NCBI GenBank assembly: GCA_032871835.1
Contig: CM065296.1
Coordinates: forward strand, 1,994,001 to 2,058,000
DNA length: 64,000 nucleotides
Source of the DNA: Dipteronia dyeriana
Lineage: Eukaryota > Streptophyta > Magnoliopsida > Sapindales > Sapindaceae
Reading direction: 5' to 3'
This document shows positions 35,596 through 47,332 of the stretch, piece by piece. The translations under genes were made by a program, and so were the position numbers. The notes under the pieces were generated by a model, which saw only the letters and a list, made by a program, of their open reading frames with translations, ran no database searches and was not told where the DNA came from. Each line of letters starts with the position of its first letter. The stretch's first letter is position 1.

Positions 35596-37110
35596 TTGAC
35601 CAGAAAACAGAACCAATTAGCTTACTTAAAGGATGATTTAAACTTCCAAAGACAAGATGAAAAAATTAAAGAACCATCTGTCCAAGAAAAAATAGCAGCT
35701 TTCAAAAGAAAACTAGAACAAGAAGTTTGTTCCAATATTCCTAATGTCTTCTGGGACAGGAAAAGACATATAGTAACATTACCATACACCAAAGACTTTA
35801 ATGAAAATGGGATCCCCACTAAAGCCAGACCTATTCAAATTTCTTCCAATCATATGGAATACTACAAAAAAGAAATACAAGATCTAATTGACAAAAAACT
35901 AATTAGGAAATCTAAATCTCCTTAGAGTTGCCCTGCCTTCTATGTCCAGAAGAATGCAGAAATTGAAAGAGGAGTTCCTAGACTAGTTATCAATTATAAG
36001 TCTTTAAATGATGCACTTTTATGGATTAGATACCCTATTCCAAATAAATATGACTTATTAAAAAGACTTTATGATGCTATTATCTTCTCAAAATTCGATA
36101 TGAAATCAGGTTTCTGGCAAATCCAAATTGCTGAAACAGACAGATACAAAACTGCTTTTACTATCCTCTTTGGACAATATGAATGGAATTATATGCCTTT
36201 TGGTTTGAAAAACGCTCATAATGAATTTCAATGCATTATGAATAATATATTTAATCCTTATTCTGAATTCTCTATTGTTTACATTGATGACGTATTAATA
36301 TTTTCAAAAAACATTGACCAGCATTTGAAACATTTAGAAATCTTTTATAAAACTGTTAAACATCATGGACTAGTCATATCTGCTCCTAAAATCAACCTAT
36401 TCCAAACCAACATTAGGTTTCTAGTACACAATATTAAAAGAGGAACCATTATCCCTATTCATAGGAGCCTAGAGTTTGCTGACAAGTTTCCAAATGAAAT
36501 AAAGGACAAAAAACAATTACAAAGATTTTTGGGATGCTTAAATTATATTTCAAATTTTTATAAAGAGCTTAGTATCATATGTAAACCACTTTTCCAGAGG
36601 TTAAAAACTAATCCACCTCCATGGACTGATGAACACACTAAAGCAGTACTACATATGAAAAACTATGTCAAAAGACTTCCATGTTTAACCATTTGCCATC
36701 CAGATGCCCCTAAGACTGTAGAAACCGATGCCTCAGATATTGGCTACGGTGGTATACTCAAACAAAAAATAAATGATCAAGAGAGACTAGTTAGATATGT
36801 TTCAGGATCATGAAACGAGACATAGAAAAAATATTCAACTGTGAAAAAAGAAATATTTTCTATTGTTTTGACTATTCAAAAATTACAAGATGATTTAATA
36901 AATCAAAAAATTTTGTTGAGAATTGACTACCAGTCAGCAAAATTTATTTTGAAAAAAGATGTAAAAAACCTTGCATCAAAGCAGATTTTTGCTAGATGGC
37001 AAGCGCTTTTATCAGCCTTTGATTTTGATATAGAATATATCAAGTGATCAGAAAATAGTCTCCCCGATTTTCTGACCAGAGAATTTTTACAGGGAGAAAA
37101 TGACCAGTAA
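35596..37110 (+). pseudogene. Viral reverse transcriptase and RNase H region, copy A
   Basis: The reverse transcriptase starts in 35596-35925, is broken by a TAG at 35923, and continues in 36100-36813. FDMKSGFWQIQIAETDRYKT (near 36096) and the catalytic YIDDVLIF (about 36280-36303) are present. The RNase H motif ETDASDIGYGGIL is near 36721. A TGA at 36811 and another at 37045 interrupt RNase H. The final stop TAA (37108-37110) overlaps the start of the next ORF (ATG at 37100), a compact arrangement typical of the family. These enzymes copy the pregenomic RNA. The copy is not intact. Confidence 0.9.
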
Positions 37111-38545
37111 CAGAGGCAGAGGTAGAGGTAGAGGCCGAAGCCCTAATGGCAGAGGCCCACCTAGTCTTGACTTATCAGACAAAAGATCAGACTTATCATT
37201 AACGACTTATCAGACTTCCCCAAGAGGAAGCCACAAAGACAAGTACGCAATATCACTATTATCCCAGCCCGGGTCATCTCACCAATTGCCAATCCAATTT
37301 CCTCCTCTCCCACCTACTGGGCCTGCCTCCAGCCGGAGCCCAAGTCAAAGCCCAGTCCATACATCTAATACCTTCTCACCATTATCCACAGATAGCCAAT
37401 CCTTCAAGACAATTATATCATCAAAGATTAGCCCACACTCTAAAAAACAAGACCAGTTAGCCAAATCAGCCCAATCATCACATATGGCCCTCCTTACACC
37501 ATTACCCAAGATAAACCAACCTGTTTATTCATATGTGAATAAATCCTTCTTTGACCGTTTCTTCACTATGGAACACCTTTTCCTAGATGACCACTACTTC
37601 TGTGAACCCAAAAAACTAGCAGATGACTATTTCAATCCCTTGTTTGGAAGAATCCCAGAAGACCCAATAAAAAGACACATATTTTACGAGTTTATTCTCG
37701 TTGACACAGACTCTATCTTTATTTCTGATGTCTTAGACAAAATTGACAAAGAAAAGCTCATTTTTAGAAAAGAAAAAATTTGCAAAATCATTACTATGGA
37801 ACAATGGGGAAATCCTAATTCAAAAAGAAACTTCAGCAGGATTTTCCATGTTTCTGATTTTTCGTATTGGGACTATATCAGTGCCTGGACAAAATTCTTC
37901 TATGGCCAGAACCGAGGGAATTCCCTCTCTTGGTTCATCTACTTTGACAAAAATTTCCAGATTGACCTACCCTTTTGGTTTCTGGAATGGTGGGACAAGT
38001 TTGGTCCTACTATTAATTTCCTTCCTATGACCGTCAAAAAAGGATTCGCCTTCTGGACTGCAAACATTGAAAGACCGGATGAGTAGGATTTTTACCCAGA
38101 ATTATTTTTGTTCTATGTCCAATTCAACCTAACATGGATCCTCATGTTAGAATATGCTATTCAAGACAAAACCATTGCGAACGTCAATGTTCCTTATTTT
38201 GGCAGACAAGCAAAGATAAAGTGGTGGAGTGGCATGAACCTTGCCAATCTCACCAGAGACAAGATCTCAAAATGGTTTTCTGACAATCCAACTTATTATA
38301 ACCAATCATCTGCATCTGGCTTTACAGACCAATCTAGCTTTTTAATGGCCAAATCACAAAACCAGGCCAAAATTGCTGCTGCAGCCTCTCCTGAAGAACT
38401 TATGAAAATCGCAGAAGAAATGAAGAATAGTATGGCCTCTATGTCTCAAGCAGGCTCCGACAAAAGCAATGACAAAGAAGATTCTGACAACTATGCATTT
38501 GATAGCGAAGACCCATCAACCTATTTTGGCCACGACCAGTGTTAG
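37100..38545 (+). pseudogene. Viral ORF2, function unknown, copy A
   Basis: Its ATG lies within the end of ORF1 in another frame. It is open to 38086, where one TAG interrupts it; the same frame then continues open to 38545. The N-terminus is RGRGRGR-rich, like nucleic-acid-binding tails, followed by a Ser/Pro-rich linker. A central block with many aromatic residues and an acidic C-terminus (ending near DPSTYFGHD) follow. I recognise no named domain. Copy B has the same ORF with different breaks. A second ORF of unknown function in this place is known for florendoviruses. It could be a capsid- or RNA-associated protein, but that is a guess. Confidence 0.75.
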
Positions 38546-39162
38546 TGACCAGATAAAAGAAATACCCGACAAAGAAAAAAAAGGACAATGATAATCAAGA
38601 CAGCTCACCTAACCAGAGTTCCACCAATCAGAGTTTACCGACACTTAACCAGGGTTCCACCAACCAGGGTTTGCCGACACTTTAAAGTAACCAGTGTTAC
38701 TTTACTTTCTCCAACCAGTGTTAGCCGACTACATAAGGAAACCAAGGTTTACTTAACCAGGGTTACTTTGTTTTCCTATAAATATGTTTGTAAGTTCTAT
38801 TATAAGACAAGTTCAGTTTGAAGTTCAAATTTTATTATCATCACTTATCAATTGCTCTGCGAAGCAATATCTTATCTTTTCTCTCTATTTTGTAAAATCT
38901 TCTTGAATCATAAATAAAGTGTGACTAATTCTGTAAAGACATCTTTGCTGTCAGACCTTTGTTCTGTAAGCACTGTAAGACATTATTTCTCTATCTTTTT
39001 ATGATCTATCATTTATCATTTTCTGGTCTGAGTATATAGGCTGGAAACCCAGACATATCCGTACGCGGTTGTATTATACCGAATAGGATAGACGAGGGTG
39101 TAACAACGCCACGTACTCGTTAGGACCATTGTCATCTGTTTTATAATACTGTATTGACGAAC
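38546..39162 (+). promoter_or_regulatory. Viral intergenic region with promoter and poly(A) signal, copy A
   Basis: Repeated AACCAGRGTT motifs (about 38607-38765) precede a TATA box TATAAATA at 38777-38784. AATAAA lies at 38913-38918. This order (promoter upstream of the polyadenylation signal in one region) is how caulimovirids make a terminally redundant pregenomic RNA. The region ends abruptly at about 39162, where the sequence turns into an inverted copy. Confidence 0.75.
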
Positions 39163-39640
39163 AGTTGATACCAAAACGGAACACGATAACGTATAATAGA
39201 AACCACAAGATAAAATACAGCACAATAAGAAGCATAAAGAATAACAGAGAAATAATAGATCAATCAACTGTTCAAATATACATCAATATAGTATTATAAA
39301 ACAGATAACAATGGTCCTAACGAGTACGTGGCGTTGTTACACCCTCGTCTATCCTATTCGATATAATACAACCTCATACGGATATGTCTGGGTTTCCAGC
39401 CTATATACTCAGACCAGAAAATGATAAATGATAGATCATAAAAAGATAGAGAAATAGTATCTTACAGTGCTTACAGAACAAAGGTCTGACAGCAAAGATG
39501 TCTTTACAGAATTAGTCACACTTTATTTATGATTCAAGAAGATTTTACAAAATAGAGAGAAAAGATAAGATATTGCTTCGCAGAGCAATTGATAAGTGAT
39601 GATAATAAAATTTGAACTTCAAACTGAACTTAGTATTTTG
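38810..39640. repeat. Inverted repeat at the tail-to-tail viral junction
   Basis: 38810-39145 is repeated in reverse complement at about 39303-39630 with few changes (for example GATATGTCTGGGTTTCCAGC on the right arm). The arms are about 330-340 bp and the spacer about 150 bp. The turning point near 39162 joins copy A's intergenic region to the primer-site end of the minus-strand copy. Confidence 0.85.
39163..39632 (-). mobile_element. Viral intergenic fragment, minus-strand copy
   Basis: This is the reverse complement of the intergenic region from just after the TATA box to the primer site (TACCAAAAC at 39163). On the minus strand it follows the truncated movement-protein region at about 39632. 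The intervening ~5.4 kb of virus (capsid to ORF2) is deleted there, with a few bases shared at the join (ACTTAGT-like). Confidence 0.75.
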
Positions 39641-41754
39641 GAAATATTTAGTTTTATTATAACTGTCAGTTTTTTCATTTGTCGTGATCCTTTGGACAAA
39701 GTTCTAGAGATCAATTGTTTCCTCTTCTTCATCCGAAGAATCCGAAGGGATCCTTTTGTCGATAGTCTGGACATTAGGATGTGGGATCCTACTTAATCTT
39801 TCTTCTAATGTTCTTAAAAGTTCTGCTTCATCTATTAAGTTGTCAAAACATTTTTCAATACCAGTATGATCAAGAAATAGAATTGGTTCAGATTATATAA
39901 TTATGTCTTTTCCTTTACCTTTGCTTTTACTGGTAGAGGGAGGTAAATCATAAGGGATATATACCTGAGGAGGGACCTCTTCTCTAGTTGGTGAAACATT
40001 TGTTTGGGTTAAATTTAGGTCAATTTTCTCCAATTGTTCTCCTATAGAGTCAAGAAAGAAATTAGTGTAATTGCCTTATCTCATGACCATACCAATTTGA
40101 TGGGAAGATGAAGTCACAGTTTGGGACATTGGTTCATCGAATAAGATAAAAGGGGTACATTTAGCAGTATTAGTTTCTGTTGGATTGTCTTCATTAGGCA
40201 TAGGAATTTCGAAATCTCTAGGAGGAGGATGTGTCTGTTTTTCTATTCCTTTTCTAGTTTTATAGGATCTGAGGTTTTGTCTATTAATGACTGAGCTGGT
40301 TTGTTCATAATTTTTTCTGTCAATATACCAATCAAAAAAAGAAATATTTAAATTATATTCTTCTAGGCATTTAATCCATCTTTCATGAAATTATTTTCTT
40401 TTGTTAATCGAGTAATTCTTTTCGTATTTTTCTCTTAGGGCTTGGTTAAGGACAGAATGGTAATCTGCAATAAGAAAGTCAAACTTGTCTTTACTGATAA
40501 CATTAATAGTCCTCATAGGGGTTCAGGTTCTAATATTTCTGTTAAGACGTGCGATGGTGTTGGTGAAGTCCGGTGTTCTTGGTCTTATGAGTGAATTGGT
40601 TGGGCAATTTGTTCTGGGGTTTTTTGGACATGTGTCACATGTGTTGTATTACTGGGTTGAGCATGATCCGGGGTTTTTAAAACATGTGGCATATGTATAG
40701 TGGATCTTCTCCTTGGTCTTAAGTTGATGGGTTCAGATTCATCATCTGGTTCATAGTTTGGTGTGGAAAACATAGGTTGTTTGTCAATTCTTCTTGAAGT
40801 TAAACTAGGAATTTGTCTAGCAATGTTTCTTCTAGATGAGGAAGAAAGGGAATTCCTAGCAGATTGGAAATCACTTAAAGATCTGGAATGGTCACTATCA
40901 GTTTCTTTAATTGATAAACTTCTTCTGAATGATATTCTTAAAGTTCCATCTTGTTCTGTTACACAATCGTGTAAATTTATCATTGGTGGTTTATAAGATG
41001 GTTGGTCAACTTTTTCCTTGACCCAATCATCAGGGAACTTAATGTTTTCCCGTCTGACCGGAACAGAGACAAGTACATTTACTGATGGTGATGCATTAAA
41101 ACATATGGTTTGGCCAGTTGGCACAGATGGTGGTATATAACTAGGTATAAGTCCTGAAGTTAATACACGATAATGGACTCTGTATACTAGTTTATAAAGA
41201 CTGGATTTTTCTTAAAATTTATAATTGTGTGTTTGTATGTCAATAACCAAACACTTTTCCTTATGCTCATCAGTATTTAATGCAATAGTGAAATTAGGGT
41301 ATACTTGACAATAAATTGGTCCATAAGTCAAAGATGTTTCTGTCATACCAAGAATAGATTCTTTGTAGTCAGTAATTCTTTTGTCTCTTAAAACAATTAA
41401 AAGGGAATTGTTCAAACCAATTTTTGAAAGGGGTTTTACACGTACTTGGACACTGCCAATGTGTAAGTCATTGAAACCAATTTTGTTATAATGAGTCAAA
41501 CTGTTTTAATTCAAAAGATTTGTCGAAAAAGTATTATTTTGAAATTTGACATTTATTTCTTTAGTCTTTTGGCCTAATAATGTTCGAAAATCCAAAAGTT
41601 TCTTTTTATAAATACTATTTTGTTGTATATTGGGCAACTGCCAATTTACCAAATCTTTGTCATCCCAGTTTGTTTCAAAATTGGCCACAGATTGTCCGGT
41701 GCTACTATTAACATCGTCGGGTTCAATCCCGGGTCTGGAACTACTTGTAGATAT
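39633..41754 (-). pseudogene. Viral ORF1 movement-protein region, copy B
   Basis: Corresponds to about 31281-33370 of copy A. The start codon has become ATA (41754-41752). A TAA interrupts the frame at about 41506, and further frameshifts occur near 41210 and after 40585. The 3' part is truncated by the deletion join at about 39632. Overall it is more damaged than copy A. Confidence 0.8.
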
Positions 41755-41913
41755 GATAAAGAAAATGAATAGTCAGAAACCCTAGGTTTTGACTCACAGC
41801 CCGGTCAACGGGAAACAGCCTACAACACTCTAGCAAACGGCAAACACCCTTAGACCTACTGACTTTTGCACCTAAAAGTTAAAAACTATAAGTCTTCTTC
41901 AACAAGCCTCAAG

Positions 41914-41925
41914 GCTCTGATACCA
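41914..41925 (-). promoter_or_regulatory. tRNA-Met primer-binding site, copy B
   Basis: The minus strand reads TGGTATCAGAGC, identical to copy A, between the intergenic region and the movement-protein region. Confidence 0.85.
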
Positions 41926-42635
41926 AAATGGAACACGATAACGTATAATAGAAACCACAAGATAAAATACAGCACAATAAGAAGCATAAAGAATAACAGA
42001 GAAATAATAGATCAATCAACTGTTCAAATATACATCAATATAGTATTATAAAACAGATAACAATGGTCCTAACGAGTACGTGGCGTTACACCCTCGTCTA
42101 TCCTATTCGGTATAATACAACCGCGTACGGATATGTCTGGGTTTCCAGCCTATATACTCAGACCATAAAATGATAAATGATATATCATAAAAAGATAGAG
42201 AAATAGTGTCTTACAGTGCTTACAAAACAAACATCTGACAGCAAAGATGTCTTTACAGAATTAGTCACACTTTATTTATGATTCAAGAAGATTTTACAAA
42301 ATAGAGAGAAAAGATAAGATATTGCTTCGCAGAGCAATTGATAAGTGATGATAATAAAATTTTAACTTCAAACTGAACTTGGTTTCTAAATGAAACCTTG
42401 AAACATATATATAGAGATACAATTAACCTTAGTTGCGAAAAGAAACTAGGGTTACATGTCGGTAAACTCTGGTTGGTGAGAGAAATAATAAATGGCAGCT
42501 GTCTTCTGCTTTGTCAAAAGAAGATAAGATTCCTCTAGTCTGCCACAACTCTTCGTCATCTGGTGACCTGTCACTATCGTTTTGTCGTATTTGGCTTGCT
42601 TTTAATCATCATCTTCTAGTGGCCACTTGGTCGCT
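41926..42635 (-). promoter_or_regulatory. Viral intergenic region, copy B
   Basis: Full-length intergenic region on the minus strand between ORF2 and the primer site. It matches copy A from 38810 onward. It also includes the ~100 bp next to the primer site that copy A lacks. TATATATG-type sequence near 42405-42412 replaces the TATAAATA position of copy A. Confidence 0.7.
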
Positions 42636-44056
42636 TTAATCATGTCCAAAATATGTTGATGGGTCGTTGCTATCAAATGGGTCACCTTCTGACCCACCAT
42701 TATTTTGGCTATTGTCAGACCCAGCTTGGGACATATTAGCCATGGTGTTTCTCATTTCTTCAACTATTTTCATTAATTCGTCTGGGGATGATGCTGCAGC
42801 TATTCTGGCCTGGTTCTGAGGTTTGGCCATTAAAAAACTGGACTGGTCATTTGCTTTGGTGGTGCAAAAAGTAGGATTGTCAGCTAACCATTTAGAAACC
42901 TTGTCTTTTCCTAAGTTGGTAAGATTCATGCCACTCCACCATTTTATTTTTACTTGTCGACCGAAATAAGGAATATTGACATTTCCAATTAATTTTTCCT
43001 GGATTGAGTATTCTAGCATGAGTATCTAGGTCAAATTAAACTGGACAAAAAATAGAAACAAATCTGGGTAAAATTCCCAGGAGTCTGGTTTGTCAACATT
43101 TGATGTCCATAATGAAAAGCTCTCTTTTACTGGGGGAGGAGGTCAATGATTGGACCGTATTTGTCCCACCATTCTAAAAACCAAAATGGTAGGTCAATAA
43201 GGAAATTTTTGTCAAAGTAGAGGAACCATGAAAGGGAATTTCCAGGGTTCTGGCCATAAAAGAATTTGGTTCATGCATCTCTGTAATCCCAATATGAGAA
43301 TTCAGAAACATAAAAGATACGGTTGAAATTTCTGGTTGCATTTGGGTTTCCACCTCATTATTCCAAAGTGATAATTTTATAAATTTTTATTTTTCTGAAT
43401 ATCAGTTTTTCTTTGTCAATTTTGTCGAAGACATCAGAAATATATATGGAGTCTGTGTCAACAAGGATGAATTCATAGAATATATGTCTTTTGGTCAAAT
43501 CCTCAGGGATCCCGCCAAAAAGAGGGTTGATGAAATCATCTGCCAACTTTTTGGGTTCCTTGAAGTAATGATCATGCAAAAATGGGTCTTCCATAACAAA
43601 AAACCTATCAAATAAAGGTTTATTGATATATGCATATGTGGGATGATTAATTTTTGGGAGGGCCGAAGCCTGTGCTTGGGTCTGTATTTGGGCATTTTCT
43701 TGTTGGGTCTGTATTTTGTCTTGCTTATTGGAATGTGGGATGATATTTGATGATAGTACTTTTTTAAAAGGGATACTGTCTATGGCTAATGGTGAAAAAG
43801 GGTTATTTGTATGGACTGGGCTTTGGCTGGGGCTACGACTAGATGAAGGCCCAGTGGGGGGCAAAGGTGGAAATTGTATAGGCAATTGGTGGGGAGATAT
43901 GGGTTGTGATAATAATGATATAGCATACTTGTCTTTGTGACTTCCTCTAGGTGAGGACTGATAAGTCGATTGATAGTCTGATAAGTCATTTGATAAGTCA
44001 GATATGGCGGAGCCTCTGCCTCGGCCACCACCACAACCTCGATTGGTACTTGTCAT
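42636..44056 (-). pseudogene. Viral ORF2, function unknown, copy B
   Basis: Homologous to 37100-38545. It is open from the ATG at 44056 to 43358 and, in another frame, from 43019 to 42636, with a frameshift and stops between. It has a similar RG-rich start, Ser/Pro linker and acidic end. The short overlap of its ATG with the ORF1 stop is preserved. Confidence 0.75.
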
Positions 44057-46035
44057 TTTTCTCCCTGTATAAATTTTCTGGTCAGAAAGTCAGGGAGACT
44101 ATTTTCTGATCCTTTTATATATTCAATATCAAAGTCAAATGCCGATAAAAGTGCTTGCCATCTAGCAAAAATTTGTTTTGAGGCAAGATTTTTTACATCC
44201 TTTTTTAAAATGAATTTGGCTAACTGGCAGTCAACTCTTAACAAAAACTTTTGGTTTATCAAATCATCTTGTAATTTCTGAATGGTCAAAACAATAGATA
44301 AAATTTATTTTTTCACAGTCGAATATTTTCTCTAAGTCTCATTCCAAGATCCAAAAACATACCTAACTAGTCTTTATTGGTCATTTATTTTTTGCTTCAA
44401 TATTCCACCATAACCTAAATCTGATGCATCAGTTTCTACAGTTTTTGGGGCATCGGGATGACAAATGGTCAAGCATGGGAGCCTTTTAACATAATTTTTT
44501 ACATGTAAAACAGCTTTAGTATGTTCATTGGTCCACGGAGTGGGGTTTTTCTTAAGTCTTTGGAAAAGTGGCTTGCAAATAATACTAAGTTCTTTATAAA
44601 AATTTGAGATATAATTTAAACAACCCAAGAATCTTTGGAGCTGTTTTTGTCTCTAATCTCGTCAGGAAATTTATCAGCAAATTCATCAGCAAATTCTAGG
44701 CTTCTATGAATAGGAATAATAGTCCCTCTTTTAATATTATGTCCTAGGAATCTGATATTAGTTTGGAAAAGGTGAATTTTTGGGGCCGATATGACTAGTT
44801 CATGATGTTTAATTGTTTTGTAAAAGATTTCTAAGTGCTTCCAATGTTGGTCAATGTTTTTTGAAAATATCAATACATCATCAATGTAAACAATGGAAAA
44901 TTCAGTATAAGGGTTGAATATATTATTCATAATGCTCTGAAATTCACTAGGGGCATTTTTCAAACCAAAAGGCATCACATTCCATTCATACTGTCCAAAA
45001 GGGACTGTAAATGCCGTTTTATACCTGTCTGACTCGGCAATCTGGATTTGCCAGAATCCTGATTTCATGTCAAATATTGAAAAAATGATTGCATCATAAA
45101 GCCTTTTTAATAAGTAAGATTTGTTCGGAATGGGGTACCTAATCCATAGTAAGGCATCATTCAAGGATTTATAGTTAATGACTAGTCGAGGAACCCCCCT
45201 TTCTATTTCTGCATTTTTCTGAACATAGAAAGCAGGGCAACTCCAAGGAGATTTGGATTTCCTGATTAGTTTTTTGTCAATTAAATCCTGTATTTCTTTT
45301 TTGCAATATTCCATTAGACTGGAGGACATTTGGATAGGTCTAGCTTTAGTAGGGATACCATTTTCACTAAAATCCTTGGTATATGGTAAAGTCACAATGT
45401 GTCTTTTCCTATCCCAAAAAGCGTTTGGTATATTGGAACAAACCTCTTTTTCAAGTTTTTCTTTGAAAGTGGTTATTTTTTCCTGGACAGTGGGTTCTTT
45501 AATTTTCTTGTCTTATTTTTGGAAATTCAAGTCATCCTTTAGAAAGGCTAATTGGTTCTGTTTTCTAGTTAAAGTAGCAATATAATTGTTAGCTGGTTCT
45601 TTGCAAATGTTGTCATTTCTTAAGGTGTTAAGATCTTTAACTAAAACAGGGAAAAGGAAAGGGAATAAGATTTCTTTTCCTAGATATTCTGTCACAAGGC
45701 CTTCTGCAATAACTTTAAAGGGTGATATTAGGTATAAAAAAGGTAACCTTAAGATGACATTTTGGGAAAGGGTTTTAATCACGATAAAGTCATTATTGTA
45801 ACATACTCCATTATTGCAGACTTTGACATTAGTAAGTTTATAATTGATGTCTAGTCTGATCTTATTAGCACCATATAAATTCTCGGTTGTGGCTTCTAGG
45901 TATTTGGTAGGGACTAAGGATTCAACAATGCAATTTAAGTCTGCTCCTGTGTCAATAAGTGCAATAGCACGAATATTATAATTAGAGGCAATCCTTATGT
46001 CAATCTCAACATACCATTTTTGTATTCTTACTTCT
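44053..46035 (-). pseudogene. Viral protease, reverse transcriptase and RNase H region, copy B
   Basis: The protease DTGAD motif lies at about 45941-45955. The reverse transcriptase runs mainly in 45395-44616, with FDMKSGFWQIQIAESDRYKT and YIDDVLIF (about 44866-44889). RNase H has ETDASDLGYGGIL in 44628-44374, then 44289-44053. Frame changes occur at about 45513, 44620 and 44374-44290. The reverse transcriptase core is open over 259 codons, less damaged than in copy A. Confidence 0.88.
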
Positions 46036-46049
46036 TGTATTGAATTGAT

Positions 46050-47266
46050 TTAGGCTATATTCAAAGGGTCTGGTGGGTTGTTGTTTTCAGTTTCTGGTTC
46101 TTTATCGGATTCATCAGAACTATTAAAGTCAGTATCTTGTTTTTTGTGGGATATTTTCGTAAATTGTTTGTTGAGGGCGTCTGTTACTTGTAATTCTTGT
46201 ACTTGGATTTTTAAGGTTTTTATTTCGTCTTTAATGTTGGTGATTTCTTTCTGTAAGTCAGGAATAGTAACTTTTCTGGACTTGCTATGAAATTTTCCCA
46301 GAACATTTTGCTCAAAATCAGGTGTCTCAAATGGGGCATTTTTGAAAGGTTTTGGTTCATTAAAGGGCTTGTTATTATTACTTGAAAAGGGTTCGTCAGT
46401 GATCCTCTTTTGTAATTGTCTAATGTATTGGGTTTTTTGAATAGGGTCCTCAATGCTATCTATCATACTAATAATTAGAGAATAGTCATATTTGTCAAGA
46501 ACATTTATTTCCTTACAAAAACAGGGTTGAGCATCTGGTTCAGTACTATATGAGGAAGATGATATTTCTGAGTCAGAAGAGGATTCATTTATAATTAAGA
46601 CTTCATTGTCTGATGACGAGGTACATGAACTAGGGGTTTTTGAGTCTGTATACAAGGCTTGTATAATTTTTTCTTTGGTTTGATCATCTTTATCTAGGCT
46701 ATTGATCCTTTTCTTCTGGTCAGGGCATTTATTAGCATAATGACCACTTTTGCCACACTTAAAGCACTTATTATTTTTTCTACGAAAATTTTTTCTCTTA
46801 GAAGCTTCCCTAGATTTCTTGTTAGGGGACCATATGGTGTCTCCTTTTTTGTCAGCTTTATAATCTTTATTAATACGATAGGGATATCTTTTGGAGAGTT
46901 TGTGTTTAAAGGTTTTATGCTTCTTTCTTTTGTGAGAAGACAATCTATCAAAGCCAAATTGTTCACACCAAGAACCAAGTTCTTTTCTGGTGGTTAATTT
47001 TTGTTTTTTAAGTTGGCTTTTAAGTCTAAGGTCATTGCAAAGCTGCATAGCAACAACATTTATAGAGGCTATGATTTCCCCATAAGTTCATATGTCTAAA
47101 TCTACTTGGGACCAGTCGTACCAGCCCATCTGTCTAACCATTTCGTCTCTTACTTTTGTAGAAAATAATTTTGGTAATCCTGATATGAATTTTTCTTTCC
47201 AATAGGCATTAGCATTGTCAGGTCTTTGGAAGACTCTAGTCAAAAATATATCTTTGTACCATTTGA
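46050..47266 (-). pseudogene. Viral capsid/zinc-knuckle region, copy B
   Basis: Open over 332 codons from 47048 to 46050, with an intact CCHC knuckle CFKCGKSGHYANKC (about 46740) preceded by a lysine/arginine-rich stretch and followed by an acidic serine-rich stretch. The upstream part (47266-47088) is in another frame. The copy starts abruptly inside this region at the right insertion junction, so its movement region is not at this end. Confidence 0.85.
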
Positions 47267-47277
47267 AATCAATCAAA

Positions 47278-47329
<52 letters not shown>
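47267..47329. repeat. Right flanking direct repeat of the viral insertion plus (TA)n
   Basis: AATCAATCAAAAGA followed by about 24 TA units. It is identical in its 14 unique bases to 31074-31087. Confidence 0.8.

Positions 47330-47332
<3 letters not shown>

Larger units (their letters stand above)
31103..47266. mobile_element. Endogenous caulimovirid insertion (florendovirus-like), concatenated and inverted
   Basis: One nearly complete genome equivalent lies on the plus strand (copy A, 31103-39162). More than one partial equivalent lies on the minus strand (copy B, 47266-39163). Shared features are a tRNA-Met primer site, a long ORF1 with movement-protein, zinc-knuckle, protease, reverse transcriptase and RNase H regions, a second ORF, and an intergenic region with TATA box and AATAAA. 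No integrase is present, as in Caulimoviridae. Two ORFs in this order and insertion at a TA repeat fit endogenous florendoviruses; the genus is an inference. All long ORFs carry stops or frameshifts. The copies are clearly the same virus, with proteins about 90-95% alike by eye. Confidence 0.85.

Noticed and set aside
43495..44034. Frames of 66-82 codons overlapping viral ORF2, copy B
   Set aside because: Alternative-frame shadows of the conserved ORF2 frame.
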